Shown: positions 46,015 through 58,300 of the stretch, piece after piece
Layout of the letters: each line of letters opens with the position of its first letter
Position numbering within the stretch: the stretch's first letter is position 1
Origin: Labrus mixtus
Taxonomy: Eukaryota; Chordata; Actinopteri; Labriformes; Labridae
Direction: 5' to 3'
NCBI RefSeq assembly: GCF_963584025.1
Contig: NC_083627.1
Span: forward strand, 5,167,493-5,231,492
Length of the DNA: 64,000 nt
Program-made: the position numbers and the translations under genes
The notes under the pieces: model-generated
Told to the model about the DNA's origin: nothing
Seen by the model: only the letters and a program-made list of their open reading frames with translations
Databases searched by the model: none

Positions 46015-46898
46015 CTGGAGTGAAGAAAGAGGACAATGACTTTACTGTACATACATTATTTTCTTTATCCCCCAGTGATCGCTTACGTTTGTTTTGGGAG
46101 TGAATACGAAGTTATGTAGTTTTCAGTGCTTGGAGTTCATGAAAGATTTGATTGTCAAAGACTTCAAATGTAGGTTTCAAAGAGATCGACCATATTGAAA
46201 ATAAATCCTCAGAATTACAGATAGATGCTGTTTTCAGAAAATCACCAATGAACGGGTCAATGTAAGATTTAGGTTTACAGGTATCACAACTGTAAAGATG
46301 AAAATGTCGCTCTTAAAGTTCCCATGAATTCAGGACTAAAGGCCAGTTTTCAGTCTACATAATGTCTTGAGCTGGTTATTAGAATCTGGACAAACAATGG
46401 GCAAAAAGTCCTTTTTAACCTCTTTCAGTTTGTTGTTTACTGGAAAACAATCTGATGACTCATCCTGCACTCGAAGGGCGTGACATGCACTAATTTTCCT
46501 TCTGATTAAAAGGCTCGTTTAAAATGTCTATCCCCCATGACAGCACAGCACCAATGAGCTAGCGATAGCTGTTATGGGTCATTACGTCTTCTTTTAAGTG
46601 ATCTCACATTTCAGCACTTTAACTTAAATTCATATAGCGGCCATGTTCCTCTGACATCACACTCAGGGTCGTTACAGTTTACTGCTGAGTTCTTTGCTGT
46701 TTGCAGAATAAACAAAGCAAATGTAGTGGTTATCAATTTATTGGTTCTGGATTGATAAGAAACTACATTGATAGCTAGTGAAAATCTGGAGGGAAACGGG
46801 GCCAAAGTTCAAGTTAAACAACACATTTGATAACCCACTAGCTATTATAAGACAATAGCTTTCAACAATAGCTTTTCAAAATCCGTCTGATCTGGTTG

Positions 46899-46959
<61 letters not shown>

Positions 46960-49900
46960 CACAGGAGGAGAGGTGAAACGTTTTCAAGACCTTAAACACG
47001 TCTGGTTGCCTGGTTGAGATTTGAAATACCATGACTCGGAGCACCTACGCAGACACGTAGCTTCCTAGCTAACAGTATCATTAGCCAAGGGTTTAATGCT
47101 AACTGAAGTCGTTGTCTGATGCTAGCTAATGGGTTGTCAAATATTACGTTTTTCCTTCTTAGAATTTGGCAAAATTTGTTCTGTCCATTGTCTTTTTAGT
47201 TGCTTATCATTCAAGAAACGATAAAAAAGAAAATGATTACGTTTTAAAAACAGCTAGCCGACATGATCCTTGTAGCTCTCTGCTCGCTGTTTCATGGGAA
47301 CTTTAAGCTAGTTAGTTATTATGATGACGACAGTTGTTGGCTGTGAAAGCGTGAAGATGAAAGAGGATGTGTGAAAAATATTCCAACTGAAATGGTTGAA
47401 CTGTTATTATACTTTATGTATTCACTACTCACTGATCTCTGAGGAGAGCATCACTGTTGCATTTGGGCAAACAGACAGGAAACAAGTGTTTATGAGGCCT
47501 ACAGTTGAACAAGTAGAAAAGGGGAAACTTTAACAAGGAGGCAAACGTGTGTCAAGCTCACCAGGTTGAAGAGTCTGGACAGTGTGCTTTGGTCTTTGCG
47601 TCTTCTGACCGGCGACTTTGCGCTTTCGGCGCGCGGGGACGAGGCCTAGAACAAAATGCTCCATGAGCTCACATGGAGACCAGTTTGCTGCTTTGTCACT
47701 GTATAACCTTTAAGGTTTAATTCATTTTACATCGATGGATCTGTCTTTACGAGACGAGACACATTTCACCTCAGAGCATCACAGTGGGATCACTTTGACA
47801 AAACGCCAAATGTGAAACAATTTATCCTCACAGAGGGCACTATTGCTGCTGCTGTTGGACCAAAAAAAAACCACATCTACACACCTTATACATTATTCAA
47901 ACATTAGAAAAGACTGCTTAATTTCTTTTTAGAGCCCAAACTTTAGCACTCTGCAGCACTACATGCCTTGTTTACCATCACTCTTATTTAATCGCACATG
48001 GATTGACCTTTTGTGTCTACTGGATCTGTGATTTCAATGAGTTTTCAAAGTGCTTTTCCTCGAGCGGAATTTCCCTTGTGGCTCCTAAATGTGGGCTGAT
48101 GTCAGGTATTTGTGAGAACACAACTTTAAGAAGTTATAACACAATCTAAAAGGGTGATAAGACAATAAAATTGCTTCAATAAATAACCAAAGGGCTGAGT
48201 ATATAGTCAAAACTGCAGGTATGGGTTGTCTCTGCAACAGCAGCTGTGTGATGCAGAAGAGATTTTTTTTTTGTCTTTTGATGTTTTTTTTGTAAAGAGA
48301 ATAAACAGCTGAGCCGTGGAGAAGGACATTGACTTGTGACAGGATCAGACACAGATGACAGCAACCTTCTCAAGGGAGAGAAAAACAGGATGACAAGGAC
48401 GGGGGGGAAAGGTCCGCGGTGAAGTGACACAGGTGTATCATCACTGTCAGTTCACACTCATACAGCTGTCCACAGTCACCAGACAGATGAAGGAAGGACA
48501 CAAAGGAGGTGGAGAGACAAAAACAGAGTGATCGGTGAGTCATCTCTGGCACAAAGGGGGATGAAGGTGTTACAGAGAAAAAAGCAAAGTGGAAGAGAAG
48601 AAGAGGGGTGATGCAGGCCAGGAGGTCCTAAGAGAAAATGTTTACCGGTTGTGGTTCATAAATAGTCGAGCTGTTTCAAAGTCATCCAGAAGCAGCGAGT
48701 CGCTCTGGATTGAAGCAAAGAAGGAGGGGATTGAAATAAAACCATAAAATTAACCAAATAATTGTAATTTTCAACAATGAATATATTTATATCTTCCACT
48801 TATCAACCAGGGATTGAAAGGAATATTCTCTCTAAGCTTCAGGTACTGAATGTAAACGCTGGTGAATTTGCTCTCCTTTCAGTATCTCTCTGTTCCACAT
48901 GCTCTGGTATAAAAAATGTTTCTCTTCAAGGAGAAAAAAGCGGTGAAGTACACGGTGAGAAAGAGACAAGAGAGAGCGTGACGGTTAGGAAACAGGTGGG
49001 CTGCTGCAGACAAAGGACACGTTGCAGAGGAGCTCTCTGCAGACAGGAATGGGATCATTGCACACCAACACACACACACACACACGCACACACACAGAGT
49101 GGGGATGCAATCAGCACGGGTGCTTTTGTTTGATTTCATGTGACGTACCAAGCCCAAGACGTCTCTCCACTGGACATGAAAAAGAAACAGACAGTGATGT
49201 GATGAGATGAGAAAGTGTAGAGGCATCAGCATCCCTCAATTCATCTGAGAATCAGTCAGGTGTCACATGGGTGATGTCACGATAAAGGGGCGTAGAGGTG
49301 GGAATCTTTTTTTTGTTTCAAACATTCATCTCTATAGGATGATACTTATTTTGTAATTTGTTTTTACTCTGTGGACCATAGACTGTGTATACAAATGGAC
49401 AGCTTGACTCTGCCTCCTCCGTCCATTAGACAAGATGAAGCCAGAATATTGCAGTGATGGGCGCTGACATATTGAATAAGTGCAGCTAGATTCTGTGCTG
49501 TAGGGATCCGCTGGAAGAGTGCTTCATGGCAATTTTAATGTCGGTTTGAAGGAGACACTCCTGGTTATAGAAATTCAACGACTCTTGTGTTTGTTTTTGG
49601 TATGTTTTCTTTTGACGTTTCTGCTGCACTCCACTAGTCCGGTCCACGCTGCACTGCAGGAACCAGATTGGCCAACAGAACTGTCAATGATGGCCTTTTA
49701 TACCGTTTTATAGCATTAAATAATGAATTAAAAAAGAACACTTCTTAGAATTAAAGATGACTTGAACACAAAATGGCTTGATAAGAACTGTCATGACGTA
49801 ACCAGGTTTGAGTAAAATCTTTTTTTTTTAATGACTTTGGTGATTCCCTGAATTTCTTCAAGAGGAATTATCAGATGAAATTTCAATTTCTGCCGCATGT

Positions 49901-52900
49901 GCTTACTTAAATATTAACATTCAAATCAGTCTGTGTTTGTGTTAACATGTAAAACAAACGACTAAGTTGAACTTGCGTTATACCTGCTGATAACTAGCAC
50001 AGCATGTAAGCAGAATGTTAAAAAAACATGGATTAAACAGCAACCCCCTGGATGTGACGCTCCCCCTACTGACCGGCTGTGATATTGGTTATACCCCTGA
50101 CTCCTCCATGTTACCAGATGAAACATGTGTCAAACTTTAAAATGAATATACAAGTCAAATACATTTTTTTCAAACCTGGATTTTGTCCCTAACGTTAGTC
50201 ATTATCACGCTAATGTATGTCCAAGTTTTTAATTTTTTTAAGGACTTCAGTTTGACTTGAAACTCGAAAATGAGCGTATGTAACGTAATGTGTCGACGTT
50301 ATTTACCAGATAGTCTAAGTAGAGGAGGAGCATTCAGAGGGAAAATTATGAATCACAGAAAGGTCATTAGACTTCCCATAACTGTGAGAAAACCAACACA
50401 CAAATCTGTTCTGCTGTAGACTGTACTGAGCTGAGGGATCTTTGATGTTTTATCGACGAGATGAATTTGTGTTTTTGGTGGCTGAAGGGGCGTGATGTCA
50501 TTTCTGCGGCTCCACAAGCCAAATGATGTTAAAAGTGCAATATGTCAGTATCTGTCACAGGGTTTTTTTTGTTTTGTTTCAATTTTGTTAAACGGAAGGA
50601 GAGTAAGACTTAACGTCCATATTTATATACAGTCAAACTAATACTGACAGTAAGCATGCTAACCCTACAAAAGAGTAACTGTTAAATCTAAAACTTGCTG
50701 ACTGTTTATGTGAAAGTTTAAATTATTAAGATAGTGTACATTTTTATTAATTTAAACTTGACGGTATCAGCGGGGGAGGGGGATGGCGTAATATGTCGTT
50801 GTCTGGCACAGCATCTCCTGTGATAATGATGCTCCCGCTGGTGAAACAACCCCAAACATATTTGGCTTAAATGTTTCCACTGGAACCCCAGCGGATATGC
50901 ATTAAAGGCTAAAGACTATCAGTGAATAAATGTGGGTGTTGAATTCCAATACTGAGAAACATGATGGAGAAAAATTAGTTTCAATCAGGAGAACCTTCAT
51001 AGGAGGTAATCAGAAGACATTTTGAATTCAAATCATTTCATCCTCAGTCTGCGGCTACACATCAGGATCAGTCAATAAAACAAATTGTGAGAAAATGAGA
51101 CTCACCCTGGATTTAGGACGAGGAGAGGAAACCTGAGAAACACCAAGCGACAAACAACAACAACAACAGAGTGACTGATTGCAGGAGAAACAGAACAACA
51201 AACTTCTGAGATAAACAAACAAGTGAGCTTCCCCACAGTTCCTTTTTTTTTTTTTATCAGTATGTAAATGAAGGAGCCACGCAGCTTTGTAATCAGAGAG
51301 AGAGAGAGAGAGAGAGCTGAGCGTGCTGTGTTTGAAATGCTGCCAACATTTAGATCCAAAGTAAATCAAAGCAAACATAGTGTGTAAATTGGAGGAAATT
51401 GGTTTGTTACGTGGTCTGACTTGTGCATCTCATGGCAGGATAATACATTTGTTGAGTTCAAAGACAGGCTGAACACATTTGAATAAAACTCAAGATGTTA
51501 GCAACAAAAAATGGGTTTAATGTGCACGATTAGAGGTATGAAATATGCATGTGATTTATGGTGTTAAGTGAACAATATGACACCGTTTCATTCAACTTAC
51601 AATGCTCCTGAAGAAGTGCACCACAGCGTTTTCATTGGTGCGGCGGCGAGACGAGGATTGCTGGGGTGAAGATGCCAGGTGACCCCGGAAAGACCCCTGC
51701 GAGGATCAACAGAGGTTAGATGACTTTGTTTGTGTGTTCTATCGTATGGTGAACAACAAAAATCAAGCACTGCTACTGTGAGACTCATCTAGATTTATAT
51801 CCCCTTAATCTGCATGTCATAGGTGAATCTTTACATGCAGAGAATGAAATAGTTCGCTACATGTTTGAAAATGCATAAATCATTTCCTGAAAGTTAGTCC
51901 ATGCTGCAAAGCTATAGCTCCTAACCTAATGATTTTACAACAATATTTTTTAACAAGAACCTGCAGAGTCTGAAGTTTCTCAAAGAGAGAGAGAGAAAAA
52001 AGAAGGGAGTAAAAGTAGGTCCATGGTGACAATCTGCAAACTGTATGAATTAAAGGCAAGAAACAGATTTATACTACAGAGTGAATTGTGATGAGCAGTC
52101 AAAGCCAAGTTTGAGAGCTGACACACATTGTCACTCAGTGTGATGATTCATCCCGCAGACTGCAGAGAAACACGCTGGTGTCAGATTTTCCGCACTATTG
52201 TGTATTTTCTGTAACATAACTCCTTCAAAAAGTGCCATGGAAATATAAAGATATTTTTTTTACAGAGCCTGAAGGAAAAGATCTTAGTGTAAATGTTTCT
52301 TCAAACTCATCTGTCAAAAACATACACAAAACCTGAATGAGATGAGACGTCTTCGTGCCGCACGTACTCAGAGGAAAAAACATGCTTGGATGGTGAGATG
52401 AAAGGGGGTCCGTAGGTATGAAAGCAGCTCGGGCTCCTGGGGGCCCCTCCCCATCAGAGCCTGCTCTGAATATTGAACTTGAAAGAGGTTTTTTTGTCTG
52501 AGGTTTTCTATCCGCGCGTCAGAGCCAGGCTGATATTACAAACTAAATTTACCTGCAGCAAAAGACGAGGAGCATCTACCATAACAGCTTAGCTGAAAAA
52601 CATCATTTTGGGTATAATCATTCGTCCTCAAACTAAACAGGTTCGACATAATGGTGCAGGCAAAAGAAGATATGTATTAAAGAAAATTTTGAAAAAGTGA
52701 ACTTAGATGGAAAAGTTTTGCGTAAAGACCTGAAGCATACCTTCAGTTTAGAAAAGATCTGGTGCTAATTCAATGAGAACACTCAGGCTTAATACTCAGA
52801 AAATTGTGAAATTATGGTATTTTTTGCAGCAGTAACGAAGGATAAAGATAAAAATCAACAGGGCCTAATGGTTAGTTTGCGCGCCCCATGTACAGAAGTG

Positions 52901-53885
52901 GACGGCCCGGGTACAAATCCGACCTGCGGCATCTTACCCGCATCTTACCCCACTCTCTCTCTCTGTCCCAGATTTCCGACTCTATATCCACGGTCCAATC
53001 TCTACAATAAAGACATAAAAAGCCCCAAAATACATCTAAAAAATAAAGAGAAAGCCAAGGTTTTCAAATTCTATCCAGGAAAAAGACTTCTAAGGACCAA
53101 TTTTCCATCGTGATCACAGATGGTGAGGATGAATTTTGCTTTATAAAGGGCTTTAAAAAAACAGGCCAAGGCTGAGATAATCGCGGTCCAGTCAGGATTA
53201 AGGAGTGTCTGCTTGGGATAAAGAGACTCAGTGCTCTCCAGTCAAAAAGCCAAACTGAGAAATGTAGATTTTTCTCTTTCAACCCGTCACTCATCTGTCA
53301 GAGTCTAAACCCAACAAGAAACAGGTTTACCACTGCAATCAAACACATGTGCCTCCAGTATTGGTGACATACATTTTGTCTTGATGCTATCTCATTGGTT
53401 TAAAACGTTCTCCTGGATCTTTAACTTAATCACAGCTTTGACGATGGACGATCATAAAAGCCACAGAGTCAAAAAGCTAAGTTCATAAACAGCCTATCAT
53501 TTGCAGATACATGGTCGTCACAGGACAAGTAAATCGAGCCGTTAAGTAATTTTAAATGGAGGGACTACAATTCACTAATCTTTGTTAAGCCTTTAAGAAT
53601 TCCATAGGATTTTTTCCAATCAAACAAAATACAACACATCACAGTTTTGGGGTAAAATGAGGGAATAAAAGATTAGATTAAATGTTTTCCTGACTTCATT
53701 TAAGTTTTAAGACTCATTAAGACTTCTGATGTGTCCTTTTCAAAATGTGATGAAGTGATGCTCACCTTGCTCCTTTTCTTTTTGTCGCCTCCAAAGAACT
53801 TGCTAATCTGATCCATGAGACCCGGAGCCTTCTTTTTCCTCCCGAGCCCGAAAGTGCTCTGCCCTGAGGTGCCTGCTGTAGCCAT
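45964..53885 (-). CDS. mbp: Myelin basic protein
   Basis: Basic peripheral membrane protein that adheres the cytoplasmic faces of myelin in oligodendrocytes and Schwann cells. Exons (minus strand): 53766-53885, 51601-51696, 51106-51132, 49149-49169, 47562-47645, 45964-46014; 132 residues, all joined in phase 0. The N-terminus MATAGTSGQSTFGLGRKKK and MDQISKFFGGDKKKR match teleost MBP. Exon 2 carries NENAVVHFFRSI, the conserved VVHFF amphipathic helix. Exon 3 adds VSSPRPKSR, exon 4 WRDVLGL, and the end is STLSRLFNLGDTKSRPPPKRWSTIF, equivalent to the mammalian LSKIFKLGGRDSRS terminus. Exons 3 (27 nt) and 4 (21 nt) are microexons. A further exon candidate at 48646-48704 would shift the frame (separate entry). 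Teleosts have mbpa and mbpb; this resembles mbpa but is not resolved. No Golli-type upstream exons seen. Confidence 0.93.
46901..46957 (+). repeat. (CA)n microsatellite
   Basis: About 28 CA units in the last mbp intron. Confidence 0.95.
47562..47645 (-). CDS. mbp: mbp exon 5 (constitutive)
   Basis: 84 nt, ASSPRAESAKSPVRRRKD to STLSRLFNL. Open in two frames. Confidence 0.92.
48646..48704 (-). CDS. mbp: mbp candidate cassette exon (59 nt, frame-shifting)
   Basis: Strong pyrimidine tract and acceptor (...cttctttgcttcaatccag), open SDSLLLDDFETARLFMNHN plus two bases, donor gtaaac. Its length is not a multiple of three. Inclusion would put the next two exons in a second frame that is open to a stop at 45828. 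Confidence 0.45.
49068..49097 (+). repeat. (CA)n microsatellite, short
   Basis: Interrupted CA run just below mbp exon 4. Confidence 0.85.
49149..49169 (-). CDS. mbp: mbp exon 4 (21-nt microexon)
   Basis: After ...catgtccag, WRDVLGL, before gtacgt. Small size makes it the least certain constitutive exon, but phase and peptide fit. Confidence 0.65.
51106..51132 (-). CDS. mbp: mbp exon 3 (27-nt microexon)
   Basis: After ...ctcag, VSSPRPKSR, before gtgagt. Provides the SPR site equivalent to mammalian VTPRTPP. Confidence 0.85.
51297..51316 (+). repeat. (GA)n microsatellite
   Basis: About ten GA units in mbp intron 2. Confidence 0.85.
51601..51696 (-). CDS. mbp: mbp exon 2
   Basis: 96 nt, GSFRGHLASSPQQ to NAVVHFFRSI; donor gtaagt. 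Confidence 0.94.
52859..53046 (+). mobile_element. tRNA-derived SINE
   Basis: The head has an A-box-like GGCCTAATGGTTAGTTTGCG and a B-box-like GGGTACAAATCCGACC; the body has CCCACTCTCTCTCT, and the tail has AATAAAG...AAAAAGCCCC then A-rich sequence. This matches the layout of a common teleost tRNA SINE. In mbp intron 1. Confidence 0.8.
53766..53885 (-). CDS. mbp: mbp exon 1
   Basis: 120 nt, 40 codons, MATAGTSGQ to GGDKKKRSK; donor gtgagc. Confidence 0.95.
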
Positions 53886-54102
53886 GCTAGTAGTTGCCGA
53901 TGTTGGGGTGGAGTTGACCTTTTACTAACTACTTTGTAAATCCTCCCTCAAAGTCAGTCCCAGTCCACAGTGCCTACACTAGACTCCGCTTCTCCTTCAG
54001 GGCAGTTTGCAGCTCTTCTGACTGACGCACAGGGGCCGACTTTGAAGGTGTTGCACCCTTGGTCCCAGGGCACCATGGGACATGAGAATGGTTGGGGGGG
54101 AA

Positions 54103-54124
54103 GGGGGAGGGGGGGGGGGGGGGG
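54103..54124 (+). repeat. Poly-G tract
   Basis: G-run of about 20 in the mbp upstream region, a likely assembly or sequencing weak point. Confidence 0.8.
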
Positions 54125-54222
54125 CAGTGAGGTCCTTGGATCTATGGATCTGGCTCGGCTCCAGGCATTCTTTCTATCTTCAGTGGCTGTGTCAGTCACT
54201 GCCGCCCTCCGCATGGGCCGGC

Positions 54223-54338
54223 CCATTGTTCCTCTACCCATCTGCTTCACCCCGGCCGCAGGGACAACAAGGGTTATCTCTGAGTCTGCACTCACACCCT
54301 GATGCAAAGCAGCCCCGCCGCACTGTGAGGCCATTGTT
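54223..54338 (-). promoter_or_regulatory. mbp upstream segment with two SOX-type sites
   Basis: CCATTGTT occurs at 54223-54230 and 54331-54338 (AACAATGG on the mbp strand), 340-450 bp upstream of the start codon. A TATATTTTC/AAAATATATG TATA-like word lies at 54348-54360. MBP is a known SOX10 target in vertebrates; function here is inferred. Confidence 0.4.
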
Positions 54339-54619
54339 GAATCGGCCTCATATATTTTCTTAATGGATTGTGTTTAAATTGGAAGTACAGTCACCCAGAT
54401 TACCATATGGAGGGGCCCAGAAGAAAGGAAACGCTTGTTGGAAAACTTGTGAGCATTAGCCGAGAATCTGTTTCTGCAGACTAATAAACTTAACCCCTGG
54501 TGACTCTGCATCTTTAGATCTGATCCCTTTTTATGGTAAAAAGAAACTAAAAAAAAACAGGTAGACGCACAACTTGCACTTATTGAGAAACGGTGTGTTT
54601 AAAGTTGTACTCTAAAGTT

Positions 54620-55335
54620 TAATAATGGATCAAACGTGACAAATTTCACTCTATATGGTGCATCTCTAATGGAGAAAATAAGAAAACGTTCCATACAAGG
54701 TGCGGCTTGTAGAGAAAATGCAACAAACAGGATGCCCTCCCAGTGGACAAAAAAAAAGCAACTGACCTGGAAGGTTCACTTAATGTGGGGAGGAAATGGA
54801 CAAAGGGTTCTCCAGGGATATCTTTCACTAAGAAAACAAGACAAAAGTTACAATCAAAGGACGATTAAATGAGCGTTCTTCAAGAGGAGAAAACCATCAC
54901 ATGTGCCCCTAGAGGTCAAAGTACACTACAGGGTCTCTTTCCAGTTGTGAAGTAACTGGCCCTCAAGCACTTCCAGTGGAGAAAACTGGAAAAGAGTGTC
55001 CTTTCTGTAGAAGAAAACAAGATAATGTTGTCAGGTGTCCTTATGGATGGTCTTTTGGTGGAGAAAGTAGAAGGAAAAACAGAGATGTTGCCCTCCAGAG
55101 TGCCACTCCAGTGTATAAAACTTCATGTATAAGGGGTTCACTTCAGTGGAAAAAGGGACTAAGCTTCTGTGGTGCATCTTAAGTGTGGAAATCCTGATAA
55201 TATGCCCTTCAGGGTTCCCTTTCAGTGAGGAACATGCAATTAGTGCTCCTTCAAGGTGCCATTTCAGCAAAGAAATCAGGAGAAGGTGACCTCCAGTTTG
55301 CCCTTCCAGTTGAGAAAAATCCAACTGTCCAGATG
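54620..55335. repeat. Degenerate minisatellite, unit about 40-48 bp
   Basis: Recurrent pattern of a CCCTCCAGGGTGCC-like block, then TTCCAGTGGAGAAAA, then an A-rich spacer, repeated roughly 15 times with heavy drift (clear at 54750, 54970, 55090, 55210, 55255, 55300). Not coding. Confidence 0.6.
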
Positions 55336-58300
55336 GAAATTAGGGGCCAACTCAAAGTATCAATTCATAACCCTTTAAACTTGCAGAAATGCTGAACTAT
55401 TGTTTTTTAATGTGCTTCTTTGAAGATGAACTGTCATGCTCAACATGTATGCTAATATGTGCACAAGAAGTTTGGACACCTGAAATCTTCATGTGTTGAT
55501 GAAGACAACGTGATACAAGCACAAATGTTAGGACACTTGGTTATAGGCTTCTGTTATAATAAGTCTTTGCTGTATGATTTCATAGATCGGTGAATGTGTG
55601 GCTGTGAAAATTCTGACGACATTTGCCTTTGAATCACTTCACAACGAGTCCTGGCCGAGTTGTTTCATGGGCAGTGGCTGCAGCAGTCAGAGAACAAAGC
55701 CGGATCTGTTGAGGGGTAAGTTGTGTTAGAAAACACCCATGCAGCATCGGAATATTAATATTTCAGAACAGATGCGTTTTTGTTGACGCTTTTTATTTAC
55801 AGTCAGAAAGCTACTTTGAGATAGGAAAAAAAAAAGATAATTTCTGTTAAACTGAAGGACTCAGGCAGGAGATGGATGTAAATGGCAGCTGGGGAAGATC
55901 ACTCAGAGGTGGAGGAACAGCTGCAGATGTTTAGAAATTGTTTTTTTTTATCCTGCAGCTTTTAGGATGTAGCATCGATCCTGTGAAGCTATGAGATAAG
56001 AGGACATTGAATTTGCGGCAACCTGAAATTTGAGATTTTAGGTTTTGACTGACGGGACATATAGTTTAAAATATACCGAACCAGATACATGTGCTGCGAT
56101 TACTTTAAGGAAAAAGATGTGAAATTACATTAATCAGGGAAAAAAAACATCTATTTTTTCACTCACAAAGAAAGCAAAGAAGAGGAGAGTAAAATAAAGT
56201 GATGATGCTGTATGGATTTGATTCCCAGCAGACAGGGTCCACTTATCTCTGGAAGCAACCATGCAGCTGCATGATCTAACATATATAATGAATAATAATT
56301 AACTTGCTTTTGCATTCATGGCCATTCACAGCGGTACAGCATGTGCTAAACATGGACATGAGCTAGAAAACAGAAAATGTCATGCTGTGGTTGGATGAAA
56401 TATAATTAACGGACATGCTGTGAACAGGAGTAGTCCCTCCTCTGTCATGCTGTAGGATCATCGAGTATCATTACAGGATAATGGTTGTAGAGTCTAATCA
56501 TGATTCTTTCTTCTTTATCCCCCCCTTCAGTCCCCCCCTGCTGATGTCTGCACAAAATCACTGCAGCTGGATGTATCAGGACTGTACCTTTTCTTTCTCC
56601 AGAAGAAGACCCTTTTTGTTTATTGAAGAAACCAACAACATGTGAGAAATGTCAGTGAGGTCATACATCCATGTAGACTTGACGTGCACATGCGCTTTGT
56701 CATATCATTGTTTTACAGACAAGGTGTAAGAAGGACGCCGTAGAAGTCAGGGTGTAAGGTTTTCAACATATTCATATTCATGCAAAGTGTGACGCAATGA
56801 GGACGGTTTTTACGTTTGTATCAATGCAACATGTAATTCAGCTTCCTCATAATAAACTTCAAACAACCATAAGGAGGATATTTTGCTAGCTTAAAATTCA
56901 AGAGTCCTTTTGAAACACTCACTACCACCGAATGTTTCATCTTTTGGCTATCTCATGTGGCTCCAAGTCCAGCACGGAAAGACACGATGATTCCTCGAAC
57001 AAATGTTGAAACTCGAGGCCTGTATTTGAACTCATCAGCTGAGGAATCCTGAATATGAAAGTGGGTGAAATTTCATCTAAACATGAGCCCCCATTACATT
57101 GAAGTCTATGAGCCAACATGGCCGACCAGCTTCCTCTATAAACACTTAGAAACTCAGAGGGAGACATGTTTGTCCACCCTGCTTTGCATACAGAGCTGCG
57201 TCTGTTTGTCCTGCAGGGCCGGGCCTCAGCGCAGCACCCACAGGCCTGCAGGAGAGAGAGGGGCAAGGGGACAGGAATTCGGAGAGTGGGCTGACCACAC
57301 TGCTTGTGCCCTCGTGTCCAGAAGAGTCTTGGATTTGTTCCTGCGGCTGGAAGGTCGAGGCCAAGCGCAGGGGAGACAATAGGGGCCATGCAACAGAGCT
57401 GTGGGACACAAACACGGGAGATATCCTTGAACCCCGGCAGGAATGTTGATCAAGACCAAGACGCCCACCCAGGGAGGCAGCTGAATATCTATATGCTGCA
57501 GAGACGGCAAGAGAAAGCCGTCCTCTGTTCTCATGCAGAAAATGAACACATCGGACAGTTTTGCCCGTTTTACAGTATCACGTTAAAACTGTTTTGACAT
57601 GTGCAACCTCTAAACAAGTGCAAATGCAGCCAACGTTAGCACGATGGCAAAGAAGAAAAACATAATACCAGAGAATCCCCTGCATGCTATCCTGCTTGAA
57701 GGTTAGAGTATGGCTAACTTCTTGGAAAGTGAAGGGGTTTAAACTACCAGCTTCTACTTGATGCTATTTGATGCGGGTAAAAAAACTATGTTAATTTGAA
57801 ATTGTAGGTAAATTAGCAATGTAGCATCTGGAATCACAACTTACTGGAAAATATATCCTCTTAATAACATTTTAGCTTTGACAAACTCTCTTTTTCCCCC
57901 CACAATGTTTTTACTTTTGCTATAGGACAAGGTCATGTATTAACGATTATTCACGTTATGCTAATTGAGGTTAAAGGGATCGTAAAGTATTTTTGAGATG
58001 TGGTTGTATGAGGTATTTGTCAATAATACGTTTATTAGCCACAGGAGATGCCGGTCAGCTCGTCCCCTAAAGTAAAGAAAGACCGGACTGGTTACTAATA
58101 AAGAATCTGGGCTATAGTGCTACGCAGATAGGATCCTTTGCACGACATAATGTACTTAATCCTGAGAACAACCAAGCTAAAATAAGACGTCGGGGTAAAT
58201 GAACGCTACACAGAGAACATTTTCAGTGATTAACTTTTCCGCTTGCAAGCCTACTACTTTGGAATTCCACCTATTCCTCTGTCTGAAGCACACCAATCTA

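Noticed and set aside
48879..49232. 117-codon minus-strand ORF spanning mbp exon 4
   Set aside because: Includes a (CA)n run read as Cys-Val; only the 21-nt exon inside it is supported.
52859..52935. tRNA gene
   Set aside because: A- and B-box-like words are present but no cloverleaf stems; A-rich tail and body fit a SINE.
56937..57389. 150-codon minus-strand ORF
   Set aside because: No recognisable domain, no splice or conservation support, overlaps open frames on the other strand and partly a dispersed repeat.
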